Positions 1-6,130 of a DNA stretch of 7,278 nt are shown piece after piece (position 1 is the first letter of the stretch; each line of letters starts with the position of its first letter). The position numbers and the translations under genes are program-made. This stretch comes from Candidatus Bathyarchaeota archaeon (GTDB taxonomy: Archaea > Thermoproteota > Bathyarchaeia > RBG-16-48-13 > GCA-020355125): positions 1-7,278 of the forward strand of contig JAUWWH010000038.1 in the NCBI GenBank assembly GCA_030617005.1, read 5' to 3'. The notes below the pieces were generated by a model, which made no database searches, was not told the DNA's origin, and saw only the letters and a list, made by a program, of their open reading frames with translations.

Positions 1-291
1 ATCTAAACGTGTCACAAGTGCTTTCAAGTCTTCCCGATACTTAAATGGAAGGGTTCCTTTAGTTAATTCTTCAAAGACAGCTCTACGTAAATTGTCTATC
101 TCAACCTCTGAAACGAACAATCGGTCAATACATTTCGCGGTTTCTAAGTTTTTACCTTCAGAAAAGGCTTGAATTGCTCTCTCCAAATCGTTCACTGTAC
201 TAATGACCTTAACAATTAGAGTTTGTGCAAGGTTTAAAGTCATTGTTTGACGTCGTTTCTCAAACCAAGATAACATACTTTTTTCAGCCAT
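1..291 (-). CDS. DUF47 / PhoU-like protein, N-terminal part (cut by window edge)
   Basis: The minus strand is open from an ATG at 291 to the window edge, giving 97 residues without a stop; the gene runs on to the left. The protein starts MAEKSMLSWFEKRRQT and later reads VSEVEIDNLRRAVFEEL, then GTLPFKYREDLKALVTRLD. These helical stretches match the DUF47 family of PhoU-related proteins, often found next to Pit phosphate transporters and thought to modulate them. Family members are all-helical cytoplasmic proteins of about 210-225 residues, so a little under half is visible. Two starts are possible: the ATG at 291 and an ATG at 276 (MLSWFEKRR), which is closer to the usual family start. Neither has a strong Shine-Dalgarno. 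A TATA box at 336-344 fits a short leader. No transporter gene is visible, so the phosphate link is from family knowledge only. Confidence 0.82.
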   Translation of the reverse strand, partial: MAEKSMLSWFEKRRQTMTLNLAQTLIVKVISTVNDLERAIQAFSEGKNLETAKCIDRLFVSEVEIDNLRRAVFEELTKGTLPFKYREDLKALVTRLD

Positions 292-335
292 GTTTTCACA
301 AACTAGATTATAAAAATTCACCTATAAAAAGTCAA

Positions 336-344
336 TATATAAAA
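336..344 (-). promoter_or_regulatory. TATA box of the DUF47 gene, possibly bidirectional
   Basis: The minus strand reads TTTTATATA here, about 45 bp before the ATG at 291, predicting a transcript start near 312 and a leader of about 20 nt. On the plus strand the same bases read TATATAAAA. That would place a start near 365, exactly at the ATG of the decayed plus-strand gene, which would then be leaderless. The position is sequence evidence; use of both directions is inference. Confidence 0.45.
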
Positions 345-364
345 CCTTTTATTTAATCTATTAC

Positions 365-1406
365 ATGCTACCATCAATATCAATACTTTGGGATTCTGTT
401 TTTAAAGGTGTTGGAATTATTATCCTACTCTCAATCCTACTCGTTCTTGTTTGGAAAAGAAAGTGAGATGAAGAAGCATTAGTATTATCTAAGTTTCTAA
501 GAACTGAATGAAAAACTTGGAAGTTAATAGGTTTAGCACTGCTACTACCACCTGTGAAATCAATCTAAAGATTAATGGAAAGGTTTGAACTGAAAAAGAA
601 AAATAAAGATAATAAGAGAGTTAAGAGATTGCTCTGAGATTTTTGATATACATGTTCATGATAATGCTTCCAAATGGATTAAATTTACTGCAGATAATCT
701 GGAAAATGATTCAATATAAGACTATAAGAAAGATTTTTTCGATGCATTAGATGCTTTTTAGTCATATATTTGTATAGATGAATTTCATAAAAAAGTTCAT
801 AAAGAAATAAGTTCAATTTTGTGTACAGCGTTAAATGTACAGAGAGAATCTAATTTTAATAAGATATTGCTTAAGAACTATCTTCTCATTCATAGTTGGA
901 GACTTACACAAAAGAAAATTGATAAAATTGAAAAGATTTTCTTAAAGGAGTAAAAGTTAGGTGCTATCGATAAGAGTTTTGATCTTTCAACTTTTACGTA
1001 TCTTCTTGAAGTGGAAGGAAGTTTTGATGATATCTTAGGAGTTTTTATATTCTTATCCTTGTATCACAAAAAAACGAATACAATATGAAAAAATCTTCAC
1101 TAAGAAATTAAAAGATATTAAAAGTGATTTTATGAAATTTGGATATTCAGATATTTTTTATGGGTTGGGATTATGGACATCTAAGAAATGCAATAGCCCA
1201 TGCACGTTTCACTTTTGGTAACACGAAAAAGAAAACATATTTTTTCTTATCTTATTCCTCGGACCAATGAGAAAGTTTACAAAGAACCTTTTAGTATTAT
1301 GGGATTTTCCGAGAAAATGAAGATAATTGATGATGTTTCGCATCTCTTTACTTACTATATTATAATGTTGCGCATACTTGATTACATCAAACACAAATGG
1401 ATATAG
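365..1406 (+). pseudogene. Decayed gene for a membrane-anchored HEPN-like protein
   Basis: No frame is open through this stretch, but successive plus-strand frames join into one protein-like reading of about 345 residues. It starts MLPSISILWDSVFKG at 365, followed by a hydrophobic segment (GIIILLSILLVLVW) and a basic stop-transfer KRK. After TGA stops at 464 and later, a second hydrophobic piece (KLIGLALLLPP) is readable. From 636 another frame gives a charged, helical region broken by TAA 717, TAG 759 and TAA 951. Near 1086 and again near 1180 the frame shifts. At 1181-1219 it reads HLRNAIAHARFTFG, which contains the RxxxxH motif of HEPN ribonuclease-type domains (R 1184-1186, H 1199-1201). 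A last frame runs to TAG at 1404-1406. HEPN domains are frequent in toxins and abortive-infection proteins; the membrane anchor is unusual for them. The decay is clear; the HEPN call rests mainly on one motif. A 33-residue membrane peptide (365-466) is the only intact piece at the 5' end. Confidence 0.6.
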
Positions 1407-1455
1407 AGGGGTCGAGGGATTAAAGTTTAAGTATTAATTTTGGATCACATAATAC

Positions 1456-1466
1456 AAAACATAAAA
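1456..1466 (-). terminator. Possible T-tract terminator after the AIR-synthase-related gene
   Basis: Two TTTT tracts on the minus strand, 36-47 bp past the TGA at 1503, are the first T-rich stretch downstream of the thiT operon. Archaeal termination commonly needs only such tracts, but these are short. Confidence 0.22.
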
Positions 1467-1496
1467 GTAGTAGAAGTTTTGGGTTTGGAGAATTCA

Positions 1497-1503
1497 TTTT
1501 TTT
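1497..1503 (+). terminator. T7 tract, possible terminator for plus-strand transcripts
   Basis: Seven consecutive T residues on the plus strand, 90 bp after the end of the HEPN-like remnant and at the junction with the convergent gene. This is a typical archaeal oligo-T terminator shape without a hairpin. Confidence 0.35.
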
Positions 1504-2504
1504 CAGATTTTTCTTGAGAGAATTATTGCGTATGGATCGTTTGCTTTCTTAGGAAAAGGGATTTCTTCTCCGTCTATTATAAGGATACATTCCTTACTCT
1601 TCGTGAATGAGCCTACGAAGCTCGCGTTAACGCCATTATTATGCATTGCTTGTTCGACTATGTTTCTCGTTTCTGGACATATGGATGCGAGGATTGTGCC
1701 AGTTGAAGACATCGCTAATACTTCTTCATAGGATAGCTCGAAAACATCTTGAAATTTACGGATCTCCTCGGTGATTGGAATCTTATCAAAGTTTATTTTG
1801 AAACCGACATTCGATGCTTCAGCCATCTCGTTCAAGGCTACGATTAATCCACCCTCAGTGGTATCATGCATTGCATGCACTCCATCTATCTTAGCGAGGA
1901 TTAGAGCTTCATTAACACAACTTTGCATTTGGATTAGTTTTAAAAGTTCCAGTGTTCTTCGATTCCCAAACAGCTTATTAGCTAGGGCCCTCCGTGTCAG
2001 AGCGAAGTTGATGGCTATCTCCAATCCAATCAATTTCGTACAGAGAATATGATCTCCAGGTTTAGCACCACCTGGTGTGATAAGTCGATTCTTATCAACT
2101 CTACCATAGACTGTGCAGACTCCAATCAAAGTCAAGAGACCGTCATATGTACCTGTGTGACCTGTCACAATTGCTATGTCGAGTTCATCTGCTGCTTCGC
2201 AGGCTTGTTTCATGATATCGAGGAAAATTTGTGAATCGGTTGACAGGGGACCAAGAAGATTTATTGAGCAGAACTCTGGTTTAGCACCGAAGAGTGCGGT
2301 GTCTGAAGATGGATAATGGATCATCAACCACCCAAACCATTCTTGGGGAACACCTAAACAGGGATCTGTCGAAACTACTAGGTATTGATCGCCCAGCAAG
2401 TGGACGCCTGAATCGTAACCAGGTGCAGGTGGAACGATGACTCTCTGGTCTTTCTTGATGTAGCTGACCAGTTTTTTGAGGTCTTTAGTAGAGAGTTTAC
2501 CCAT
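1503..2504 (-). CDS. AIR-synthase-related protein (PurM/HypE/ThiL fold)
   Basis: An intact 333-residue protein of the PurM superfamily of ATP-dependent enzymes (AIR synthase, FGAM synthase, HypE, SelD, ThiL). Visible motifs are APGYDSGVHL at 27-36 (place of the GDDAAV loop), VVSTDPCLGVP at 43-53, SSDTALFGAKPEF at 66-78, TGHTGTYDG at 114-122, KPGDHILCTK at 148-157, and HDTTEGGLIVALNEMAEAS at 213-231, the second-domain nucleotide-site block. Length suits HypE or ThiL. It is not a true HypE: the C-terminus is AIILSRKI, without the terminal cysteine that carries the CN precursor. It also lacks a clear ThiL-type GDDAA. The start is an ATG with only a weak CAGGTT upstream, 17 bp after the stop of the broken KaiC-like gene, so it is the third gene of a TPP-riboswitch operon. 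A thiamine-linked role is inferred from this position only; the substrate is unknown. Confidence 0.8.
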   Translation of the reverse strand: MGKLSTKDLKKLVSYIKKDQRVIVPPAPGYDSGVHLLGDQYLVVSTDPCLGVPQEWFGWLMIHYPSSDTALFGAKPEFCSINLLGPLSTDSQIFLDIMKQACEAADELDIAIVTGHTGTYDGLLTLIGVCTVYGRVDKNRLITPGGAKPGDHILCTKLIGLEIAINFALTRRALANKLFGNRRTLELLKLIQMQSCVNEALILAKIDGVHAMHDTTEGGLIVALNEMAEASNVGFKINFDKIPITEEIRKFQDVFELSYEEVLAMSSTGTILASICPETRNIVEQAMHNNGVNASFVGSFTKSKECILIIDGEEIPFPKKANDPYAIILSRKI

Positions 2505-2521
2505 TTTATTCGATGAACCTG

Positions 2522-3216
2522 TTATTCCTCAATTATTTGTATACCCTTATTAGTTATTCTGAAGGGGATACATTTCAGTGGGTGGCTGCAACCCTCCATC
2601 TTGACGATGCGGAGTTTTCTACGGTACCTTTCATAATTCAACCTGAAGAAGATGATGTTATGAGCATTATTGAAATCGAGATCAGTTGCTACAGCAGTTT
2701 TTATCTCTACCTGTATTGCTGAAATAATAATGCCAATGTTCATAAGATCATAGTAGTGACACCAATCAAGCTTCCAATCCTCTACAGAATCCAAGTACTT
2801 CAGTTCAAAGAATGAGAACAATTGTTAGTTGAAGGATTTCGCGACAAATCGAGTCACTTTATTAACTAAGAGTAACCGATCGATGTGTTTCATCTCTTCG
2901 AAGTCGTCAAGATTGAAATATATTACTCGAAGAACTTTTTGGTATAGCTTAAAATGTGGAAAGGCTTTTATCGAGACGAGGTATCCAGCCTCCTCGTAAG
3001 TGTAATGGTCCATCCGAATGATTTGAAGTACATTCTCAATCTAGGAAAAGGTTAGTCATGACGTCGAAGGCGACGGTTTCACATTCCTGTAACCCTTGCC
3101 AGAGAAATTGCATCACGAAAACAGTTCTTCCAGTTCTTGGAGATCCATAAAGGAGGATTCTCGAACTAGATTCTATTCCATCTTCAATTCTTTTATACCA
3201 GTTTTCCGTTTGTCAT
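2522..3216 (-). pseudogene. KaiC/RAD55-like RecA-superfamily ATPase, broken
   Basis: Joined across three frames this gives a single-domain KaiC-like ATPase of about 230 residues. It begins with an ATG at 3216 preceded by AGGTGA, a good Shine-Dalgarno, then shifts frame within six codons. The Walker A region follows: SRILLYGSPRTGRT (3123-3146 covers GSPRTGRT), then VFVMQFLWQGLQECETVAFDVM. A shift in the T4 run near 3048 leads to FPRLRMYFKSFGW. A third shift near 3000, explained by loss of one C, leads to TYEEAGYLVSIKAFPHF and VIYFNLDDFEEM. An in-frame TAA interrupts at 2825-2827, and the same frame then runs to the natural TAA at 2522-2524, ending KMEGCSHPLKCIPFRITNKGIQIIEE in two overlapping blocks. 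In the P-loop the family GxxGTGKT has become GSPRTGRT: glycine and the essential lysine are both arginine. ATP binding would be lost even if the frame were restored. It sits 38 bp after thiT and 17 bp before the AIR-synthase-related gene. Confidence 0.85.
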
Positions 3217-3254
3217 ACTAATCACCTAAATCGAGCCCTTTTCGGTAGGTTGTT

Positions 3255-3782
3255 CTATTCTTCAAGGTAGACCTTATGCAGATTTCTTTTGACAATGATG
3301 TATGTGATAATAGCGCTGACGATGAATTCACCTAGAAGATAACTTCCATTGTAAATTGCAGAATAGAGTATGGGACTCATGCCCGCAGGTGCATATTCTG
3401 CAAAAAATATGAAGCCTGAAGTAAAGTGTGCAATGAATCTTCCCCCTATTCCAACCCCAACACCGACTAGGGGATAATTCCGGAATAATCCCGCTAAACC
3501 TAAAGCCCCAAAAGCAATAGGATAATCAAGTAAGACTTGTATGGGATGGTATGCGTAGAAAGGTGGTAGTGCAAAATCGACTAACCCATACACGAAACAT
3601 GTGAATAACCCCACTTTTGCACCTCGCCTAAGAGAGATCCAAATAAGTGGGACCATGCTTCCGGCCGTTATTGAACCACCTTGAGGTAAATGGTAGATTG
3701 TGAGTCGGCTTAGAACTGCTGAAAGAGCTACAACCATAATAACTTCAGTGAGAACTCTCGTAGAAAAAAACTTTTTACTCAT
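3255..3782 (-). CDS. thiT: ThiT, thiamine-binding S-component of an ECF transporter
   Basis: A 175-residue integral membrane protein with about six hydrophobic segments, matching the ThiT family that binds thiamine at the outer membrane face and works with the EcfA/EcfA'/EcfT energising module. Family signatures are present: RVLTEVIMVVALSAVLS at 9-25, LPQGGSITAGSMVPL at 32-46, RRGAKVGLF at 52-60, YHPIQVLLDYPIAFGALGLAGLF at 78-100 (in two blocks), and GGRFIAHFTSGFIFF at 113-127. The motif YSAIYNGSYLL at 140-150 completes it. H119, Y140 and N145 correspond to conserved thiamine-site residues of bacterial ThiT. The length is slightly short of the roughly 180-residue norm and appears complete. 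The ATG lies 9 nt after GGAGGG, which is itself the 3' end of a TPP riboswitch aptamer; this independently supports thiamine as the substrate. It is the first gene of a probable operon. No ecfA or ecfT gene is in the window, so the energising module must be elsewhere. Confidence 0.93.
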   Translation of the reverse strand: MSKKFFSTRVLTEVIMVVALSAVLSRLTIYHLPQGGSITAGSMVPLIWISLRRGAKVGLFTCFVYGLVDFALPPFYAYHPIQVLLDYPIAFGALGLAGLFRNYPLVGVGVGIGGRFIAHFTSGFIFFAEYAPAGMSPILYSAIYNGSYLLGEFIVSAIITYIIVKRNLHKVYLEE

Positions 3783-3790
3783 CTAATTTT

Positions 3791-3879
3791 TCCCTCCGCC
3801 AGTATTATCTGGGTCAGGTTCAAAGGGTCGATGGAGACATATCCATCCTCTCAACCGAGTTAAACTCAGTTCCCCCTTC
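3791..3879 (-). promoter_or_regulatory. TPP (THI-box) riboswitch controlling thiT
   Basis: The minus strand carries a full thiamine pyrophosphate aptamer. In order: AAGGGGGAAC (3878-3869), a CUGAG/CUCGG hairpin, the conserved UGAGA at 3853-3849, and a variable GAUGGA/UCCAUC hairpin. After these come ACCCUUUGAACCUGA at 3828-3814 and CCAG-AUAAUA-CUGG at 3812-3799, with CGGAGGGA at the end. AAGGG (3878-3874) pairs with CCCUU (3827-3823) as P2. CCU (3818-3816) can pair with AGG (3795-3793) as P4. TPP binding normally lowers expression of the downstream gene. There is no intrinsic terminator between aptamer and ATG; only 8 nt separate them, and the GGAGGG that serves as ribosome site lies in the P4 strand. 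Translational control is therefore the natural inference. Confidence 0.95.
3792..3797 (-). promoter_or_regulatory. Shine-Dalgarno of thiT embedded in the aptamer
   Basis: GGAGGG ends 9 nt before the thiT ATG. The usual THI-box 3' element is CGUAGGGA; here it is CGGAGGGA, and the G in place of U makes a stronger ribosome site. Ligand-stabilised pairing with CCU at 3818-3816 would hide it. Confidence 0.7.
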
Positions 3880-3938
3880 TATACCACAATTTGATGTGTT
3901 GTGTGTCCTTTCTAATAAAACTTCTGTTAAAGACGCAC

Positions 3939-3946
3939 TATTTATA
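3939..3946 (-). promoter_or_regulatory. TATA box of the thiT operon
   Basis: TATAAATA on the minus strand, preceded by an A-rich possible BRE. The predicted start lies near 3915, giving a leader of about 130 nt that includes the whole riboswitch. Confidence 0.55.
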
Positions 3947-4024
3947 TCATTTTATTGGATGGAAGAGTCCTAATGAATAGATTCTGATAAATGTTGACTT
4001 AATTCAAAATTAATGATATTTTGA

Positions 4025-4033
4025 AGATATATA
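4025..4033 (+). promoter_or_regulatory. Candidate TATA box of the nitroreductase remnant
   Basis: AGATATATAA-type sequence about 55 bp before the TTG start, predicting a leader near 30 nt with GGAAGG at 4072-4077. It is divergent to the thiT promoter. The surrounding DNA is very AT-rich, so the call is soft. Confidence 0.35.
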
Positions 4034-4085
4034 ATATTGTTATGAATATAACGAAAAATAGTGTAAAATACGGAAGGAAACAATT

Positions 4086-4585
4086 TTGACAACAATTGAG
4101 ACAATTCTTAGCCGAAGAAGCAGTAGACACTATGAAAAAAAGAGATATTAAAGAAAATCCTCGAAGCTGGACGCAAAGCTCCCTCAGCAGCCAATAGACA
4201 ACCAGTACACTTCATCGTGATCACCAATGAAAATCTTAAGAAAGAATTATAAAAGGGACTATATAACAGATTCATCGAAGATGCTCCAGTAACGATCATA
4301 GGGTGTGCCAACAAAGGCTTTATACTCACAAGAGAATGGTCCATTATTGATACGACAATTGTCTTATAAAACATGGTCATCGCAGCTTGGACAATGGGAA
4401 TTGGGTCATGTTGGATAGGAGAGTTTAAAGAAAAAAACGTTAAAGAGTTACTAAAAATCCCTAACAAGTGGAAAATTGTAGCACTCATTACTTTCGGATA
4501 CCCCGCTGAATACCCCGATCCAAGAAAAAAGAAACCAATGACCGAAATAGTAAGTTTCAACGATTTTACTAACAAGGAATACTAA
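4086..4585 (+). pseudogene. Nitroreductase-family flavoprotein, broken
   Basis: The likely start is TTG at 4086, 8 nt after GGAAGG. It reads LTTIETILSRRSSRHYEKK, which is the FMN-phosphate-binding N-terminus of nitroreductases, then meets TAA at 4149 after a shift in an A-rich run. From 4151 the second frame continues KKILEAGRKAPSAANRQP and VHFIVITNENLKKEL, and is cut by TAA at 4250-4252. It resumes with FIEDAPVTIIGCANKGF and REWSIIDTTIVL, then TAA at 4367-4369 in the place of the conserved Gln of the family VLQNM motif, then NMVIAAWTMGIGSCWIGEF and the C-terminus ALITFGYPAEYPDPRKKKP up to TAA at 4583-4585. About 166 residues, normal for small archaeal nitroreductases, which use FMN and NAD(P)H to reduce nitro compounds, quinones or flavins. 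One frameshift and two stops make function unlikely. Only the last 70 codons remain open. Confidence 0.87.
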
Positions 4586-4604
4586 AGACTGTAATTCAGA
4601 ACAG

Positions 4605-4609
4605 AAAAA
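4605..4609 (-). terminator. T5 tract after the MFS gene
   Basis: TTTTT on the minus strand about 35 bp past the MFS stop codon, in the short convergent gap with the nitroreductase remnant. Weak but suitably placed. Confidence 0.25.
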
Positions 4610-4642
4610 GGGAGAAAGATGATCGTTTATGCTGTACAAGAA

Positions 4643-5812
4643 CTACGTTTTTGATTTTTTCAATACGACGGGAAGGGCTGACGAAAAAGCGGTTATTCCA
4701 CCGATTAAAAATATTACAGAAACACCGAATACATCTACAATTGGAGTTGTGATCATTTTCGTGATATTCCCAATTCCCATTGTTGCCATGTGAAGACTAT
4801 TTGCGATTCCCCGATTTTTAGTGGTAGAATTAATCGAAATAATTGAAGATCCTAAACTTAAGACAACTCCATAACTTAACCCTGTGAAGAACATTATGAT
4901 AATTATTGAAAGATAATTCGAAGCGAAGAAGGTAGTAATGCCTGTGATTCCGCCTAAGAAGATAGCTGAGAGTAAGAGCGTTTTATTTGAGAGTTTACTG
5001 AGAATGGTAGCAGATGAGAAACGGATTATCATGATAGCGATGCTTCGAAAGGTGGAAATGGAGGCTATTTCTGCTGTTGATAAATTGAGGTTGAGACGAC
5101 CATAAATGGGGATGTAGGTATTCATGATAGAATTGAAAAAGAAGTATAGAAAGGACATAAGAATGACCGATAAAAAGTATTTTTCTTTCAATAATTGAGC
5201 GATAATATATTTATAGTCCACTTTTTCACTTTCAACCTGCTTGATTTGTGTTTCTTTAATTTGGGTTATCAGATAAATTGTGAATCCTACTTGAGCCACG
5301 GTGACAATTTGATAAATCGTTCGCAGCGTCATTTGTGGCATCGTTAAGAGAGCAGTTGTAATGATGGGTCCGATGAACATACCAATACTTGAAAATAAGT
5401 AGAATGTGCTAATCGCTTCTTGTCGCTCTTCAGGTTTAGCAACATCCCCAATCATCGACAATAATACAGGAAAAAAACTGCCTCCTGCAAACCCACCAAT
5501 AATTGACGCAATAATTAAATGAGAGGGAGTTGTGGCAATTGCATAAATAAATATTCCAAATAACGTAATAATTCGCGGATAAAGGACGGTCGGTCGTCTT
5601 CCTAAGCGGTCAGAGAGCATTCCAAAAGGGACAATAATCAAGATTCCCATCGCACTTGAAATAGTGGTTATCAGATTGATTTCAAAAACGGTAGCACCTA
5701 AATCCAAGATAAAAAGAATACCAATAGCGCCTGTCATAGTCCCTAAGATCATAGAAATTAATGGAATAAGATAGATTCTCATTAATTTGGGATTATGAAT
5801 CGTATTTAACAT
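4643..5812 (-). CDS. Major facilitator superfamily transporter (probable exporter)
   Basis: An intact 389-residue polytopic membrane protein with about 12 hydrophobic segments in two halves, separated by a charged cytoplasmic loop near 184-212 (KETQIKQVESEKVDYKY). Motif A of the MFS is clear at 64-73, GMLSDRLGRR, between helices 2 and 3. GGFAGGSFFPVLLSMIGD at 106-123 and KPEERQEAIST at 126-136 form the helix 4-5 region, and SSIGMFIGPIITTALL at 141-156 resembles the motif C (antiporter) position. The second half keeps a weaker copy, ISINSTTKNRGIANSLHMA at 325-343. Length is normal for 12-TM drug or metabolite exporters. The substrate cannot be read from the sequence. The ATG at 5812 has a weak GGGTG upstream. 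It stands alone, convergent to the nitroreductase remnant, with its own TATA box and a palindrome in the promoter that may bind a regulator. Confidence 0.88.
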   Translation of the reverse strand: MLNTIHNPKLMRIYLIPLISMILGTMTGAIGILFILDLGATVFEINLITTISSAMGILIIVPFGMLSDRLGRRPTVLYPRIITLFGIFIYAIATTPSHLIIASIIGGFAGGSFFPVLLSMIGDVAKPEERQEAISTFYLFSSIGMFIGPIITTALLTMPQMTLRTIYQIVTVAQVGFTIYLITQIKETQIKQVESEKVDYKYIIAQLLKEKYFLSVILMSFLYFFFNSIMNTYIPIYGRLNLNLSTAEIASISTFRSIAIMIIRFSSATILSKLSNKTLLLSAIFLGGITGITTFFASNYLSIIIIMFFTGLSYGVVLSLGSSIISINSTTKNRGIANSLHMATMGIGNITKMITTPIVDVFGVSVIFLIGGITAFSSALPVVLKKSKT

Positions 5813-5837
5813 GTCTATACACCCACGTTACGTTTGA

Positions 5838-5850
5838 TCTCAAGTTGAGA
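5838..5850. promoter_or_regulatory. Palindrome TCTCAAGTTGAGA, candidate operator
   Basis: A perfect 6+1+6 inverted repeat lying between the TATA box (5859-5865) and the predicted transcript start near 5835 of the MFS gene. A protein bound here would block polymerase, as many archaeal repressors do. No regulator gene is in the window. Confidence 0.4.
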
Positions 5851-5858
5851 AAGGACAC

Positions 5859-5865
5859 TTATATA
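5859..5865 (-). promoter_or_regulatory. TATA box of the MFS gene
   Basis: TATATAA on the minus strand, predicting a start near 5835 and a leader of about 23 nt. Confidence 0.55.
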
Positions 5866-6060
5866 TCAATATTTTCGTTCCAAATTAGAATCCGATTGAA
5901 CATAATTTATTTTAATCAATATTATTATCCCCTAAAACAGAAGCATGGATTCTGCAATCCAAATTTACTTCATGTTAACTCTTAAAAAGAAATGTTTAGC
6001 AAAATTTTGTATAGGTGCGGGGGGTGGGACTCGAACCCACGAAGATCTAAATCACGGGAT

Positions 6061-6086
6061 CTCTCATCTGTACCCAATTATTAGAT
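6061..6086 (-). other. tRNA intron 2, canonical site 37/38 (26 nt)
   Basis: The junction forms a full bulge-helix-bulge: anticodon stem CGGGA/UCCCG, 4-bp helix CUUA/UGAG with one G-U pair, 3-nt bulges AGA and AGA, and inner helix UCU/AGA. Cutting after the second base of each bulge leaves G37 joined to A38 and a canonical anticodon loop CUUAAGA. Confidence 0.92.
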
Positions 6087-6100
6087 CTTAAGTCCCGCGC

Positions 6101-6130
6101 TTTCAATAACCGACGCATATGTTAGGTTAT
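6101..6130 (-). other. tRNA intron 1, noncanonical D-arm site (30 nt)
   Basis: A perfect inner helix UAACC/GGUUA is followed by the 4-bp helix UCAA/UUGA, flanked by 3-nt bulges AGA (5') and AAG (3'). Cutting after the second base of each bulge joins G6131 to G6100 and restores the D-stem strand GGC. The outer helix on the exon side is almost absent, so this is a relaxed HBh' motif, as seen for noncanonical introns of other archaea. Confidence 0.88.

Noticed and set aside
464..761. UGA read as Trp or selenocysteine, or UAG as pyrrolysine, in the HEPN-like gene.
   Set aside because: All three stop codons occur there along with frameshifts, and the intact PurM-like and acetyltransferase genes end at TGA while thiT and the MFS gene end at TAG.
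1209..1394. A 61-codon minus-strand ORF and the 68-codon plus-strand ORF at 1200-1406 as separate genes.
   Set aside because: The plus ORF is the last frame of the HEPN-like remnant and its ATG falls inside the RNAIAH motif region in another frame. The minus ORF is its antisense shadow.
1503..2504. Calling the PurM-fold gene hypE or thiL.
   Set aside because: The terminal cysteine of HypE is missing and the ThiL GDDAA loop is not present, so a specific name is not supported.
4250..4369. TAA read as glutamine or another amino acid in the nitroreductase and KaiC-like genes.
   Set aside because: At 4367 a TAA replaces a conserved Gln codon, which is suggestive. However, both genes also end naturally at TAA (4583-4585 and 2522-2524), and both carry frameshifts that recoding cannot explain.
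4108..4575. A 155-codon minus-strand ORF.
   Set aside because: It lies antisense to the nitroreductase remnant, whose family motifs on the plus strand are unmistakable. Its product resembles no family.
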